A stretch of DNA of 64,000 nucleotides from Burkholderia sp. WAC0059 (GCF_002870125.1 NZ_PNEO01000014.1:62001-126000); one strand, 5' to 3'; shown: positions 8,378 to 18,166, numbered from the stretch's first letter. The notes: generated from the sequence alone by a model not told the origin. Translations and numbers: made by a program.

Positions 8378-9298
8378 ATGAGGCGCATGCCGAACTTCGT
8401 GCTGCTGCGCACCTTCGAGGCGGCGGCGCGGCTCGAAAGCTTCGCGCGCGCCGCGCAGGAGCTGCACCTGACGCCGTCGGCCATCAGCCATCAGGTCAAG
8501 GAGCTGGAGGAATATTTCGGGCGGCCGCTGTTTTTGCGCCGCAACCGGCGCATCGAGCCGACGCCGGAGGCGCTGCGCCTGCTCGAAAGCCTGAGCCGCG
8601 TCTTCGACGTGGTCGAGGCGGCCTGCAACGAAGTGGCGCTCGCGCCCGACGCGCAGGTGCTCGTCGTGCACTGCGCGCCGAGCCTCGCCGTCAAATGGCT
8701 CGGGCCGCGCCTGCCGGCGTTCGCGCAGGCCTTTCCGCGCATCACCATCCGCCTCTCGACGAGCCCCGAGCCCATCGACCTGACCCGCCTGCAGGAGGTC
8801 GACGTGGCCATCTCCTACGGCAGCGCGCTCGAGCGCGCGGGCATCGACGTCGTCGCGCTCGGCCGCGAGCCGATCGTGCCGCTCTGCGCGCCGTCCCTCG
8901 TCGACGGCGCGCAGCCCGTCGCGCCGCAGATCGGCCGGCTCACGCTGATCGATTCGCAACTGAGCCGCGTTACCTGGCGCGACTGGTTCGACGCGAACGG
9001 GCTCGACCTGCCGGCTCATCCGCGGCCGTCGTTCGACCGCGCGGCGCTCGGCATCTCCGCGGCCGTCGACGGCATGGGCGTCGTGCTCGAAAGCACGCGC
9101 CTCGCCGAGCGCGAGATCGCGCGCGGCGAACTGGTCGAGGTGGGTCGCGATCTGTTCGTACGCTTCGAACGCGAAACGCATTTCGTGTCGTGCCGCAGGA
9201 ACGAGCTTCGGCACCGCAAGGTCGACGCGTTCAGGCAGTGGCTGTTCGAGCAGGCAGGCGTCGAGGAAACGCCGGACGATCGGCCGGTGGCGGCCTGA
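8378..9298 (+). CDS. LysR-family regulator, GcvA-like
   Basis: A 306-residue regulator. Its helix-turn-helix FARAAQELHLTPSAISHQVK is typical of the GcvA branch of LysR proteins. The C-terminal substrate-binding domain follows and is complete (VDVAISYGSALE and IDSQLSRVTWRDWF are family-like). It is divergent from the class II aldolase/MFS pair and is presumably the pathway activator, with the inverted repeat at 8332 as a candidate site. Effector unknown. Confidence 0.92.
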   Translation: MRRMPNFVLLRTFEAAARLESFARAAQELHLTPSAISHQVKELEEYFGRPLFLRRNRRIEPTPEALRLLESLSRVFDVVEAACNEVALAPDAQVLVVHCAPSLAVKWLGPRLPAFAQAFPRITIRLSTSPEPIDLTRLQEVDVAISYGSALERAGIDVVALGREPIVPLCAPSLVDGAQPVAPQIGRLTLIDSQLSRVTWRDWFDANGLDLPAHPRPSFDRAALGISAAVDGMGVVLESTRLAEREIARGELVEVGRDLFVRFERETHFVSCRRNELRHRKVDAFRQWLFEQAGVEETPDDRPVAA

Positions 9299-9346
9299 AT
9301 TTTTAGACTTGCCGCGGGTCGTGGCGCATCGCCCGCCGGGTAAACA

Positions 9347-10288
9347 CTAGCTCGCCGCCTTCGCCGCATAAGTCGGCATGAACAGCGCGCGATGCGTCTC
9401 CACGCTTTCGAGCAGGAAGGTCGTCATCGCGCGGATGCGGGCCGGCGCGCGCATCTCCGAATGCGTGACGAGCCAGTACGAACGCGTGAAGCGGACCTCG
9501 CCGGGCAACAGCCGCACGAGTTCCGGATGCTGCGCCGCCATGAAGCACGGCACGATGCACAGGCCGAAGCCGTCGAGCGTCGCGCTCAGTTGCGTCAGGA
9601 TGTTCGAGACCTGCAGATCGACCGACGGGTCGTCGATGATTTCCTTCAGATAGTCGTGAGCCGGCGTCGGCAGCAGGTCGGGGATGTAGCCGATCAACCG
9701 GTGCCGACGGATGTCGTCGCGCTCGACCGGCGCGGGGTGGCGGCTCAGATAGGCCTGCGAACCGTATAGTCCGTACTCGTAGTCGAGCAGCTTGCGCGCG
9801 CGCAGCGGACCCTTTTCGGGGCGGGACATCGTGACCGCGATATCGGCCTCGCGCTTGGTCAGGCTGACGATCCCGGGGTTCGAGATCATTTCGAGCGTCA
9901 CCTCCGGATGGTGCTCGGCGAACTCGCGAACGTGCCGCGCCAGAAAGTACGTCCCGAATCCCTCGGGCGTCGCGAGACGGACCGCGCCGCGCATCCGCGC
10001 GCCCTCCTCCGGGAGCTGCGACGCGATCCGGATCATCAGGCTCTCGACGTGCTCGGCCTCGGCGACGAGGCTCTCGCCCGCCGACGTGAGGACGTAGCCC
10101 GTCGGCAGCCGGTCGAAGAGCCGCACGTCGAGCGCTTCCTCGAGGCCGACGATGCGCCGGCTCAGGGTCGAATGGTCGATACCCAACCGCAGTGCAGCAA
10201 CGGTCAGTCGTCCTGTGCGAACCACGGCAAGGAAGGCACGCAGATCGTTCCAGTCGAACTCGCGCGGCACATTCGATTTTTTGCACAT
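9347..10288 (-). CDS. LysR-family transcriptional regulator
   Basis: A 313-residue regulator with N-terminal wHTH (FDWNDLRAFLAVVRTGRLTV, then DHSTLSRRIVGLEEAL) and a complete effector domain. GGGAGCAACACGG stands before ATG 10288. It is divergent from the SAF-domain oxidoreductase at 10437 and convergent with the previous LysR. It probably controls the oxidoreductase and the MFS gene downstream of it. Confidence 0.92.
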   Translation of the reverse strand: MCKKSNVPREFDWNDLRAFLAVVRTGRLTVAALRLGIDHSTLSRRIVGLEEALDVRLFDRLPTGYVLTSAGESLVAEAEHVESLMIRIASQLPEEGARMRGAVRLATPEGFGTYFLARHVREFAEHHPEVTLEMISNPGIVSLTKREADIAVTMSRPEKGPLRARKLLDYEYGLYGSQAYLSRHPAPVERDDIRRHRLIGYIPDLLPTPAHDYLKEIIDDPSVDLQVSNILTQLSATLDGFGLCIVPCFMAAQHPELVRLLPGEVRFTRSYWLVTHSEMRAPARIRAMTTFLLESVETHRALFMPTYAAKAAS

Positions 10289-10436
10289 CCGTGTTGCTCC
10301 CTTGCGGATTTACACAGGCCGATCCTATTGAATAAGCTGCATGGAAACAAGGCTGGCCCGAGCGCGCGGCGAGCGGCAACGCTACTTGCCCGGCATCGGC
10401 GCCCGCATCCATGAGCCATGATGATGGAGGAGTCAG

Positions 10437-11816
10437 ATGTCGATGTTCAACGAACTGAAAGCGCGCGCCCACAGGAACGAGCCTGTGCGGGTCGGATTGA
10501 TCGGAGCCGGCAAGTTCGGCTCGATGTACCTCTCGCAGGCGTTCCGCACGCCCGGCATTCATCTCGTGGGCGTGGCCGATCTCTCGCCGGCGCGCGCGCG
10601 CGAATCGCTGCTGCGCGTAGGCTGGAGCCGCGAGCGCTTCGAGGCCCGCTCGCTCGACGAGGCGCACCGCGGCGGCACGACCCACATCACCGACCATGCC
10701 GACGGGCTCATCGCGAGCCCGTTCGTCGACATCGTGATCGACGCGACGGGCAGCCCCGCCGCCGGCATCCATCACGTGCTGAAAGCCTGCGAGAACCGCA
10801 AGCACATCGTCATGGTCAACGTCGAGGCCGACGCGCTCGCCGGGCCGCTCCTCGCGCGCAAGGCTGCCGAAGCCGGCATCGTCTACTCGATGGCCTCGGG
10901 CGACCAGCCCGCCCTCATCGCCGAGCTCATCGACTGGGCCCGCACGATCGGCTTCGAGGTGATCTGCGCGGGCAAGGGCACGAAGTACCTGCCCATCTAT
11001 CACCAGTCCACGCCCGAGACGGTCTGGGGCCACTACGGCTTCACGCCCGAGCAGGTGGCCGGCGGCGACTTCAATCCGCAGATGTTCAACTCGTTTCTCG
11101 ACGGCACGAAGTCGGCGCTCGAAATGGCCGCCGTCTCCAACGCCTGCGATCTGCTTCCGCCCGACGACGGGCTGGCGTTCCCGCCCTGCGGCGTCGACGA
11201 TCTGCCCGGCGTCCTGCGCCCGGCCGCCGACGGCGGCATCCTCGCGAAGCGCGGCACCGTCGAGGTCGTCTCGTCGCTGGAGCGCGACGGACGGCCCGTG
11301 TTCCGCGATCTGCGCTGGGGCGTCTACGTCGTGTTCGAGGCGCCGAGCCGATACGTGAAGGACTGCTTCGCGCAATACGGACTCAGGACCGACAGCACGG
11401 GCCGCTACGCGGCCATGTACAAGCCCTACCACCTCATCGGGCTCGAGCTCGGCACGTCGATCGCGAACATCGCGCTGCGCGGCGAGGCCACGGGCTCGAC
11501 GGCCGACTGGAAAGCCGACATCGCGGCCGTGGCGAAACGCGCGCTCAAGGCCGGCGAGAAGCTCGACGGCGAAGGCGGCTTCACGGTCTACGGCAAGCTG
11601 ATTCCGGCGAGCGAGTCTTTGCGCATCGACGCGCTGCCGATCGGCCTCGCGCACGACATGGTGCTCAAGAACGACGTCCCGGCCGGCCAGCCCGTGCGCT
11701 GGAGCGACGTGAGCTACGACGCGTCGAAGGAAGCGATCCGCGTGCGCCGCGAGATGGAGACCCTGTTCCGCGGCGAACGGGACGCGCGGCAGCCGAAGCA
11801 CAAAGTCGCCGCCTGA
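10437..11816 (+). CDS. NAD(P)-dependent oxidoreductase with C-terminal SAF domain
   Basis: A 459-residue protein. A Rossmann fold starts with G20-L-I-G-A-G-K-F-G28. A homoserine-dehydrogenase-like catalytic region follows, and the C-terminal SAF-like segment covers roughly residues 385-440. This matches the COG4091 group (predicted homoserine dehydrogenase with SAF domain). Members are typically found in carbohydrate-acid catabolic clusters rather than in threonine biosynthesis. GGAGG lies just before ATG 10437. It is divergent from a LysR and followed by an MFS permease, so a catabolic sugar-acid oxidation or isomerisation is more likely than an amino acid role. Confidence 0.83.
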   Translation: MSMFNELKARAHRNEPVRVGLIGAGKFGSMYLSQAFRTPGIHLVGVADLSPARARESLLRVGWSRERFEARSLDEAHRGGTTHITDHADGLIASPFVDIVIDATGSPAAGIHHVLKACENRKHIVMVNVEADALAGPLLARKAAEAGIVYSMASGDQPALIAELIDWARTIGFEVICAGKGTKYLPIYHQSTPETVWGHYGFTPEQVAGGDFNPQMFNSFLDGTKSALEMAAVSNACDLLPPDDGLAFPPCGVDDLPGVLRPAADGGILAKRGTVEVVSSLERDGRPVFRDLRWGVYVVFEAPSRYVKDCFAQYGLRTDSTGRYAAMYKPYHLIGLELGTSIANIALRGEATGSTADWKADIAAVAKRALKAGEKLDGEGGFTVYGKLIPASESLRIDALPIGLAHDMVLKNDVPAGQPVRWSDVSYDASKEAIRVRREMETLFRGERDARQPKHKVAA

Positions 11817-11852
11817 CGGGAGGATAAGGCGCGAGACGAGCGGGCGGGCGAA

Positions 11853-11875
11853 CGGGCGAGACCCACGCTCGCCCG
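11853..11875. terminator. GC-rich hairpin after the SAF oxidoreductase
   Basis: CGGGCGAG and CTCGCCCG form an 8-bp stem around a 7-base loop, 37 bases after the stop of the oxidoreductase. No T-run follows. It could be a transcript-end or attenuating structure within the unit ending in the MFS gene. Confidence 0.35.
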
Positions 11876-12084
11876 CGCCCGCCAGGCGACGGCCGGACGA
11901 AACGCGGCGCCCGCGCCGGCCGCCGCCCCGCCTTCCGGCGTGACCCTGCCCCGCCCGCCTTTCCCGCCGCCCGCTTCCCGACCGGGACGACGCCCCGCGT
12001 CCCTTCATTCGACAGGAATCCCTCCGACACAAGACGCCTTCCCGAGAACCGAACCCATAAATTCACTCCAAACATGGAGGAGAC

Positions 12085-13392
12085 ATGAAGAGCTCTGCTG
12101 CCGTCTCTCTGGACACGAAGTTTTCCGGGCAGACCGACGTCTACCGCAAGATCGCGTGGCGCATCATGCCGCTCGTGGTGCTCTGCTACATCGGCGCCTA
12201 TCTCGACCGCGTGAACGTCGGGTTCGCCAAACTGAAGATGCTGTCGGACCTCGGCATGAGCGACGCCGTCTACGGTCTCGGCGCCGGCATCTTCTTCATC
12301 GGCTACTTCGTCTTCGAAGTGCCGAGCAATCTCATCCTGCACAAGGTCGGCGCGCGGCGCTGGATCGCGCGGATCATGGTGACCTGGGCCATCATCTCCG
12401 CGGCGACGCTGTTCGTGCGCACGCCGATGCAGTTCTACGGCGCGCGCTTTCTGCTCGGGCTCGCCGAGGCCGGCTTCTCGCCCGGCGTCATGCTTTACCT
12501 GACCTACTGGTTTCCTTCGAAGAAGCGCGCGTTCGCGCTCGCGATCTACTACATCGCGATTCCGCTCGCCGGCGTGATCGGCGGGCCGCTGTCGGGCTGG
12601 GTCCTGGACGCGTTCTCGGGCTCGACCGTCATGAAGGGCTGGCAGTGGCTGTTCCTGATCGAGGCGATTCCGACGCTCGTCATCGGCATCGTCGTCTACT
12701 TCTTCATGGTGGACCGCCCCGACGACGCCACATGGCTCAGCGAGCGGGAACGCGCCGAAGTGACGGAAAACCTGCGCCGCGAGGACGCCGACAAGGTCGT
12801 CCACGCCAGCTCGCTCGCGTTCATCGCCGACCGGCGCATCTGGAAACTCTCGGCCATCTACTTCATGACGATCATCGGCCTCTACGGCATCACGTTCTGG
12901 CTGCCGTCCATCGTGAAGGAGTCGGGCGTCTCGAGCATGTCGCTGATCGGCTGGCTCTCGGCGATCCCCTACGTGGTCGCCATCATCGCGATCGTGCTGA
13001 CGGGCATGAGCGCCGACCGCACGCGCGCGCGGCGGCTGCACTTCGCGATCGCCATGGCCGTCGGCGCGGCGGGGCTGGCCCTGAGCGGCTACGTGGGCCA
13101 CAACCCGGCCTCGGCGGTCCTCTGGCTCTGCGTGGCCACGGCGGGCATGCTCTCGGGCCTCTCGCTCTTCTGGGGCGTCCCGTCCTCGTTCCTCGCGGGC
13201 ACCTCGGCGGCGGCCGGCATCGCGACCATCAACTGCATCGGCAATCTCGCGGGCTTCGTCGCGAACTACCTGGTCGGTTGGCTCAACGTGCTGACGGGCA
13301 AGCCGGCCATCGCGCTCTACGTCGTCGCGGCCTCGATGCTCGTCGCGGCCGGAATGATCTACATCATTCCGGCTCACGCGGCGGATCGCTAG
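12085..13392 (+). CDS. MFS transporter, ACS type
   Basis: A 435-residue permease with twelve membrane segments. It is closely similar to the permease at 5909-7288, sharing GAYLDRVNVGFAKLKM, GLGAGIFFIGYFVFEVPSN and GARRWIARIMVTWA. GGAGGAG precedes ATG 12085. It follows the SAF oxidoreductase by 268 bases on the same strand and presumably supplies its substrate, a small organic anion. Specificity unknown. Confidence 0.9.
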   Translation: MKSSAAVSLDTKFSGQTDVYRKIAWRIMPLVVLCYIGAYLDRVNVGFAKLKMLSDLGMSDAVYGLGAGIFFIGYFVFEVPSNLILHKVGARRWIARIMVTWAIISAATLFVRTPMQFYGARFLLGLAEAGFSPGVMLYLTYWFPSKKRAFALAIYYIAIPLAGVIGGPLSGWVLDAFSGSTVMKGWQWLFLIEAIPTLVIGIVVYFFMVDRPDDATWLSERERAEVTENLRREDADKVVHASSLAFIADRRIWKLSAIYFMTIIGLYGITFWLPSIVKESGVSSMSLIGWLSAIPYVVAIIAIVLTGMSADRTRARRLHFAIAMAVGAAGLALSGYVGHNPASAVLWLCVATAGMLSGLSLFWGVPSSFLAGTSAAAGIATINCIGNLAGFVANYLVGWLNVLTGKPAIALYVVAASMLVAAGMIYIIPAHAADR

Positions 13393-13415
13393 ATCGTCGG
13401 CGCTTCAGTGCCCCT

Positions 13416-16136
13416 TCAGCGCCGCCACGGCGGCGCCGCGCGTTCGCCGTCGGCGCGCTTGCCGTAGCGTTCGACGGCTTCGCGCGCGACGGCGCGCGGC
13501 AGCGCCCCGTCGTCGGCCAGCGCCTTCAGCGCCGCGATGACGATGGAGGCGCGGTCCACCTCGAAGAACGCGCGCAGCGCCGCGCGCGTGTCGCTGCGCC
13601 CGAAGCCGTCGGTGCCGAGCGTCACGTAGCGGCGCGGCACGTATGCGCGAATCAGCTCGGGCAGCGCGCGCACGTAGTCGGTGGCCGCGACGACCGGGCC
13701 GTGCGACGCGCCGAGCGCCTTCGTCACGTAGGGCACGGCGTCGCCATCGGCAAGACGCGTTTCGCGCTCGACCGCCAGCGCCTCGCGCTGCAATTCGGTG
13801 AAGCTCGTCACGCTCCAGACGGCCGCGTGGATGCCCCAGTCCTCCTCGAGGAGGCGCGCCGCGGCCTGCGCCTCGCCGAGGATCGCGCCCGAGCCCAGCA
13901 ACTGGACCTGCGCCGTTTCGCCCGCGCGCGCATCGAGCGGATATAGCCCGCCGAGAATGCCCTCGCGCAGCGTTGGCCCGGCATCGGCCGGCATCGACGG
14001 CTGCGCGTAGCTCTCGTTCGTCACGGTCAGATAGTAGAAGACGTCGCGCTGTTCTTCGACCATCTCGCGCATGCCCTCGTCGACGATGACGGCCACTTCG
14101 TAGGCGAACGCCGGGTCCCAGGCCCGGCAGTTCGGAATGGTCGAGGCCGCGAGATGGCTCGTGCCGTCCTGGTGCTGGAGCCCCTCGCCGCCGAGCGTGG
14201 TCCGGCCCGCCGTCGCGCCGATCAGGAAGCCGCGGGCGCGCTGGTCGGCAGCGGCCCAGATCAGGTCGCCGATGCGCTGGAAGCCGAACATCGAGTAGTA
14301 GAGATAGAACGGCAGCATCGGCAGGTCGTGCACGCTGTACGCCGTGGCCGCCGCGATCCACGACGACACGGCGCCCGCCTCCGAGATGCCCTCCTCGAGA
14401 ATCTGCCCGCGCGTGTCTTCGCGGTAGTAGAGCATCGAGCCCAGATCCTCGGGCTCGTAGAGCTGGCCCTGCGGCGAGTAGATGCCGACCTGGCGGAACA
14501 GGTTCGCCATGCCGAACGTGCGCGCCTCGTCGGCGACGATGGGCACGACGCGCGGTCCGAGCGCCGCGTCCTTGAGCAGCGCGCCCAGCATCCGCACGAG
14601 CGCCGTCGTCGTCGACATCGACTTGCCGTTCGCCTCGAGCGCGAACCGGCTCCAGTCCGCCATCGGCGGCACTGCGAGCGCCTGCGAGGCCTTGCGCCGC
14701 CGTCTCGGCAGATAACCGCCGAGCGCCTCGCGGCGCGCGTGCAGATAACGCATCTCCGGGCTGTCTTCGGCCGGCCTGTAGAACCTGAGCGCTTCGACGT
14801 CCTCGTCCGACAGCGGCAGGCGGAAGCGGTCGCGGAACGCCTTCAGCGCGTCGGCGTCGAGCTTCTTCTGCTGGTGCGTCGTCATCCTGCCCTGACCGAC
14901 CGCGCCCATGCCGAAGCCCTTCATCGTCTTCGCGAGAATCACGGTCGGCTGACCCGCGTGATCGAGCGCCCGGCTGTAGGCCGCGTGAAGCTTGCGCGCG
15001 TCGTGGCCGCCGCGGTGCAGACGGTCGATCTCGTCGTTGCCCAGGTGCTCGACGAGCGCCGCGAGTTCCGCGTTCTGGCCAAAGAAGCGCGCGCGGTTGT
15101 AGGCGCCGTCGTTGGCCGAGAAGGTCTGGAACTGGCCGTCGACGGTCTGCGCGAACGCGCGCGCGAGCGCCCCCGTGTGGTCGCGCGCGAACAGCGCGTC
15201 CCAGTCCGAGCCCCAGAGCACCTTGATGACGTTCCAGCCCGCGCCCGAGAACTGCGCCTCGAGCTCGTCGACGATGCGGCCGTTGCTGCGCACCGGCCCG
15301 TCGAGCCGCTGCAGGTTGCAGTTGACGACGAACACAAGGTTGTCGAGCTTCTCGCGCGCGGCCAGCGAGAGCGCGCCGATCGACTCGGGCTCGTCCATTT
15401 CGCCGTCGCCGAAGAAGCCCCAGACCTTGCGCCCCTGCGTCTGCAGGAGCCCGCGGTTCTGCAGATAGCGCATGAAGCGCGCCTGGTAGATCGCGTTGAT
15501 CGGACCGATGCCCATCGAGCCCGTCGGGAACTGCCAGAAGTCGGGCATCAGCCACGGGTGCGGATACGAGCAGAGCCCGGGCCCCGCAATCTCGCGCCGG
15601 TAGTGTTCGAGATCGGAAGCGTCGAGAAAGCCCTCGAGAAAGGCGCGCGCGTAGACGCCCGGCGACGAGTGCGGCTGGAAATAGACGAGATCGCCGCCGC
15701 CGGTCGCGCCCGGCGCCGCCGCGCGGAAGAAGTGATTGAAGCCGACCTCGAACAGATCGGCGGCCGACGCATAGCTCGCGATGTGGCCGCCCAGCTCGCC
15801 GTAGGCGCGGTTCGCGCGGACCACCATCGCGAGCGCATTCCAGCGCAGCGCCGCGGCGAGCCGCGCCTCGATCCCGAGGTCGCCCGGATAGGGCGGCTGG
15901 GCCTCGACGGCGATCGTGTTCGTGTAGGGCGTGACGTTGAGCCGTTTCGCGACGACGCCATGCGCGAGCCCGCGTTCGGCGAGACGGTCGAACAGATACC
16001 GGGCCCGTTCGGTGCCGGCATGCTGGACGACGCCGTCGAGCGCCTCCAGCCATTCGGCGGTTTCCTGCGGGTCGCTGTCTTCGCGACCTTCGTTGGCAGC
16101 GGCGATCGCCCTGCCGATGCCCGACAAGTCCGTCAT
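13416..16136 (-). CDS. Homodimeric pyruvate dehydrogenase-type E1 (AceE/MdeB-like)
   Basis: A 906-residue thiamine-diphosphate 2-oxoacid dehydrogenase of the homodimeric AceE type. The cofactor motif is visible as GDGEMDEPESIGAL and ends in NCN. The downstream segments SPQGQLYEPEDLGSM, GGEGLQHQDGTSH and LGTDGFGRSDTR are AceE-like. GGAG lies ahead of ATG 16136; an earlier in-frame start at 16190 lacks a site. No E2 or E3 gene is adjacent, and the divergent gene is an Lrp-type regulator. This recalls Pseudomonas mdeB (2-oxobutyrate dehydrogenase E1), so pyruvate or 2-oxobutyrate is the probable substrate. A housekeeping aceE with aceF/lpdA should exist elsewhere. Confidence 0.88.
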   Translation of the reverse strand: MTDLSGIGRAIAAANEGREDSDPQETAEWLEALDGVVQHAGTERARYLFDRLAERGLAHGVVAKRLNVTPYTNTIAVEAQPPYPGDLGIEARLAAALRWNALAMVVRANRAYGELGGHIASYASAADLFEVGFNHFFRAAAPGATGGGDLVYFQPHSSPGVYARAFLEGFLDASDLEHYRREIAGPGLCSYPHPWLMPDFWQFPTGSMGIGPINAIYQARFMRYLQNRGLLQTQGRKVWGFFGDGEMDEPESIGALSLAAREKLDNLVFVVNCNLQRLDGPVRSNGRIVDELEAQFSGAGWNVIKVLWGSDWDALFARDHTGALARAFAQTVDGQFQTFSANDGAYNRARFFGQNAELAALVEHLGNDEIDRLHRGGHDARKLHAAYSRALDHAGQPTVILAKTMKGFGMGAVGQGRMTTHQQKKLDADALKAFRDRFRLPLSDEDVEALRFYRPAEDSPEMRYLHARREALGGYLPRRRRKASQALAVPPMADWSRFALEANGKSMSTTTALVRMLGALLKDAALGPRVVPIVADEARTFGMANLFRQVGIYSPQGQLYEPEDLGSMLYYREDTRGQILEEGISEAGAVSSWIAAATAYSVHDLPMLPFYLYYSMFGFQRIGDLIWAAADQRARGFLIGATAGRTTLGGEGLQHQDGTSHLAASTIPNCRAWDPAFAYEVAVIVDEGMREMVEEQRDVFYYLTVTNESYAQPSMPADAGPTLREGILGGLYPLDARAGETAQVQLLGSGAILGEAQAAARLLEEDWGIHAAVWSVTSFTELQREALAVERETRLADGDAVPYVTKALGASHGPVVAATDYVRALPELIRAYVPRRYVTLGTDGFGRSDTRAALRAFFEVDRASIVIAALKALADDGALPRAVAREAVERYGKRADGERAAPPWRR

Positions 16137-16296
16137 GGCGCAAGCTCCGGTGGAGTTCGACGCGGGCGCGAGGCGCCCGTCCGTATCCATCCAAGCTTAT
16201 CTACTCGGGACCAGAATTTCTCTCCTTATTGCCCTTCTGTCGTTCGTCGTATAGGGTATTTATTCCGATAAAACACGACAAACCGGAATTTTTCTC

Positions 16297-16821
16297 ATGA
16301 GCTCGCCCAACCGCCTCGACCGCACCGACATCGGCATCCTGAACCAGCTCCAGCAGAACGCGCGCATCACGAACGCCGAGCTCGCGCGCGCCGTGAACCT
16401 GTCGCCGACGCCGTGCTTCAACCGCGTGCGCGCGCTCGAAAAGCTCGGCCTGTTCAGGCGGCAGGTCACGCTACTGAACGCCGAGGCGCTCGGGCTGCGC
16501 ATCAACGTGTTCATCCAGGTGAGCATGGCGAGGCAGGACGAGGACGCGCTGCAACGCTTCGAAAGCGCCGTCGCCGAACGGCCCGAGGTGATGGAGTGCT
16601 ATCTGATGACGGGCGACGCCGACTATCTGCTGCGCGTCGTCGTGCCCGACATGCGCTCGCTCGAACGCTTCATCCTCGAGCGGCTGACGAAAATTCCCGG
16701 CATCTCGAACATCCGCTCGAGCTTCGCGCTCAAGCAGGTCCGCTACAAGACCGCGCTGCCGCTGCCGGCCGGTGGCCTGACGCTGAGTCAGAGCGACGAG
16801 ACGCACGACGACTGGGCCTGA
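16297..16821 (+). CDS. Lrp/AsnC-family transcriptional regulator
   Basis: A 174-residue regulator. The N-terminal HTH ([20 protein letters not shown], then [19 protein letters not shown]) is followed by a RAM-type effector domain containing [16 protein letters not shown]. It is divergent from the AceE-like E1 with 160 bases between start codons, matching the mdeR/mdeB arrangement known from Pseudomonas. Amino acids or 2-oxoacids are likely effectors. Confidence 0.92.
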   Translation: MSSPNRLDRTDIGILNQLQQNARITNAELARAVNLSPTPCFNRVRALEKLGLFRRQVTLLNAEALGLRINVFIQVSMARQDEDALQRFESAVAERPEVMECYLMTGDADYLLRVVVPDMRSLERFILERLTKIPGISNIRSSFALKQVRYKTALPLPAGGLTLSQSDETHDDWA

Positions 16822-16955
16822 ATCGCGGCGGTGGCGGCGGGAGTGGGCCGGCGCCGGAAGACGGTGGCCCATGACGAGCCCATGACGGCGGAAGACAGCC
16901 CGTTGCGCGCCCCGGACGCCGTACGGCTCGTTCGTCCGGGGCGCGCAACGGAGGC

Positions 16956-18116
16956 TCAATCGTCGACGACGGAGCCGTCCACGTGCGGCCGCATGGCGAC
17001 GGTCATCGAGCGCCGCGGGAAGCGGGCCGCGGCATCCTCGGGCAAATCGATGCCGAGACCGGGACCGTCGGGAATCTTGATGAACCCGGCCTCGGGCGCG
17101 GCCAGCCCCGGCACCACGCGGCTGCCGCGCAGCCCTTCCGAGCCCTCGATCTCGGCGTTGTCGAACGGATACTCCTGCACCGCGAAGTTCGGGATGCAGG
17201 CGTCGAGCTGCAGACACGCGGCCAGATTGATCGGCGAAAGCGGATTGTGGAAGACGATCTGCGCGTCGTAGGCCTCGGCCAGCGCGGCGATCTTCTTGCC
17301 CGCCGTAATGCCGCCGCACACGGAGATGCAGGGCCGCAGATACTCGACCCCGCGCCGCGCGAGCAGCGTCTGGAACTGGTGCAGGTTGATGAAGCGCTCG
17401 CCCGTCGCGACCGGCACCGGCACGTGGTCGGCCACCCACGCCATCGCGTCGGGGCTATAGGGCCGCACCGGGTCCTCGATGAACATCGGGAAGAACGGCT
17501 CGATCGCGCGGCCGAACGTGCGCGCCTCGGCCGGCGTCATGCGGCTGTGGATCTCGACGCACAGGTCGACCTCGGGGCCCACCGCCTCGCGCACGCGCCG
17601 CACGGCGTCCACCGCGTCCTGAATCTTGCTCGCCTGCGACTTGAACCACGGGTCGCGCAATCCTTCTTCGAGCAGTGGGTTCATGCAGCCGAGCGCCGTG
17701 AAGCCCTCCTCTTGCGTCATGCGCTTCGCGCGGGCCACGAGCTTGTCCGTCGTGCGGCCCTTGCAGTGGCTGTAAAGCCTCGCCTTCGTGCGCATCGCGC
17801 CGCCGAGCAGCTCGTAGACGGGCACGCCGTAAAGCTTGCCCTTGATGTCCCAGAGGGCGACGTCGATCGCCGAGATGGCGCCGCTGATCGCCGCGCCCGA
17901 GAAGTGCTGGAAGCGCAGCATGACGTTCCAGTGATGCTCGATGGGCCGCGGGTCCTTGCCGACCAGATACTCGGCGAACTTGCGCACGGCTTCGGCGCTT
18001 GCCTCCAGATGCCCCCACGCGCCCGATTCGCCGTAGCCGACGTAGCCCTGATCGGTCTCGACGCGCACGAACAGGAAGCGGTCGATGAAAAGCGGTTCCA
18101 CCTTCGTTATCTTCAT
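16956..18116 (-). CDS. Enolase-superfamily acid-sugar dehydratase (galactonate/mannonate dehydratase type)
   Basis: A 386-residue member of the mandelate racemase/muconate lactonising enzyme family. Putative magnesium ligands are E188, E214 (in IEDP) and E240 (in ATGE). Catalytic histidines are H190 (in EIHSR) and H290 (in VFHNP). This spacing matches galactonate dehydratase (D183, H185, E209, E235, H285 in E. coli), except that the first ligand is Glu, not Asp. Such enzymes remove water from sugar acids to give 2-keto-3-deoxy acids. It is followed upstream by an MFS permease on the same strand. The exact acid sugar is undetermined. Confidence 0.88.
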   Translation of the reverse strand: MKITKVEPLFIDRFLFVRVETDQGYVGYGESGAWGHLEASAEAVRKFAEYLVGKDPRPIEHHWNVMLRFQHFSGAAISGAISAIDVALWDIKGKLYGVPVYELLGGAMRTKARLYSHCKGRTTDKLVARAKRMTQEEGFTALGCMNPLLEEGLRDPWFKSQASKIQDAVDAVRRVREAVGPEVDLCVEIHSRMTPAEARTFGRAIEPFFPMFIEDPVRPYSPDAMAWVADHVPVPVATGERFINLHQFQTLLARRGVEYLRPCISVCGGITAGKKIAALAEAYDAQIVFHNPLSPINLAACLQLDACIPNFAVQEYPFDNAEIEGSEGLRGSRVVPGLAAPEAGFIKIPDGPGLGIDLPEDAAARFPRRSMTVAMRPHVDGSVVDD

Positions 18117-18166
18117 TGCAGATTTCCAGTATGACTAACGGATTGATTCACTCGTTCGGCCACCGT

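Noticed and set aside
7415..9214. Class II aldolase frame extended to 9214
   Set aside because: The extension is antisense to a LysR gene. AAGGAG and family length place the start at 8257.
10418..11827. Plus-strand frame parallel to the SAF oxidoreductase
   Set aside because: Arg-rich frame-shifted shadow of the gene at 10437-11816.
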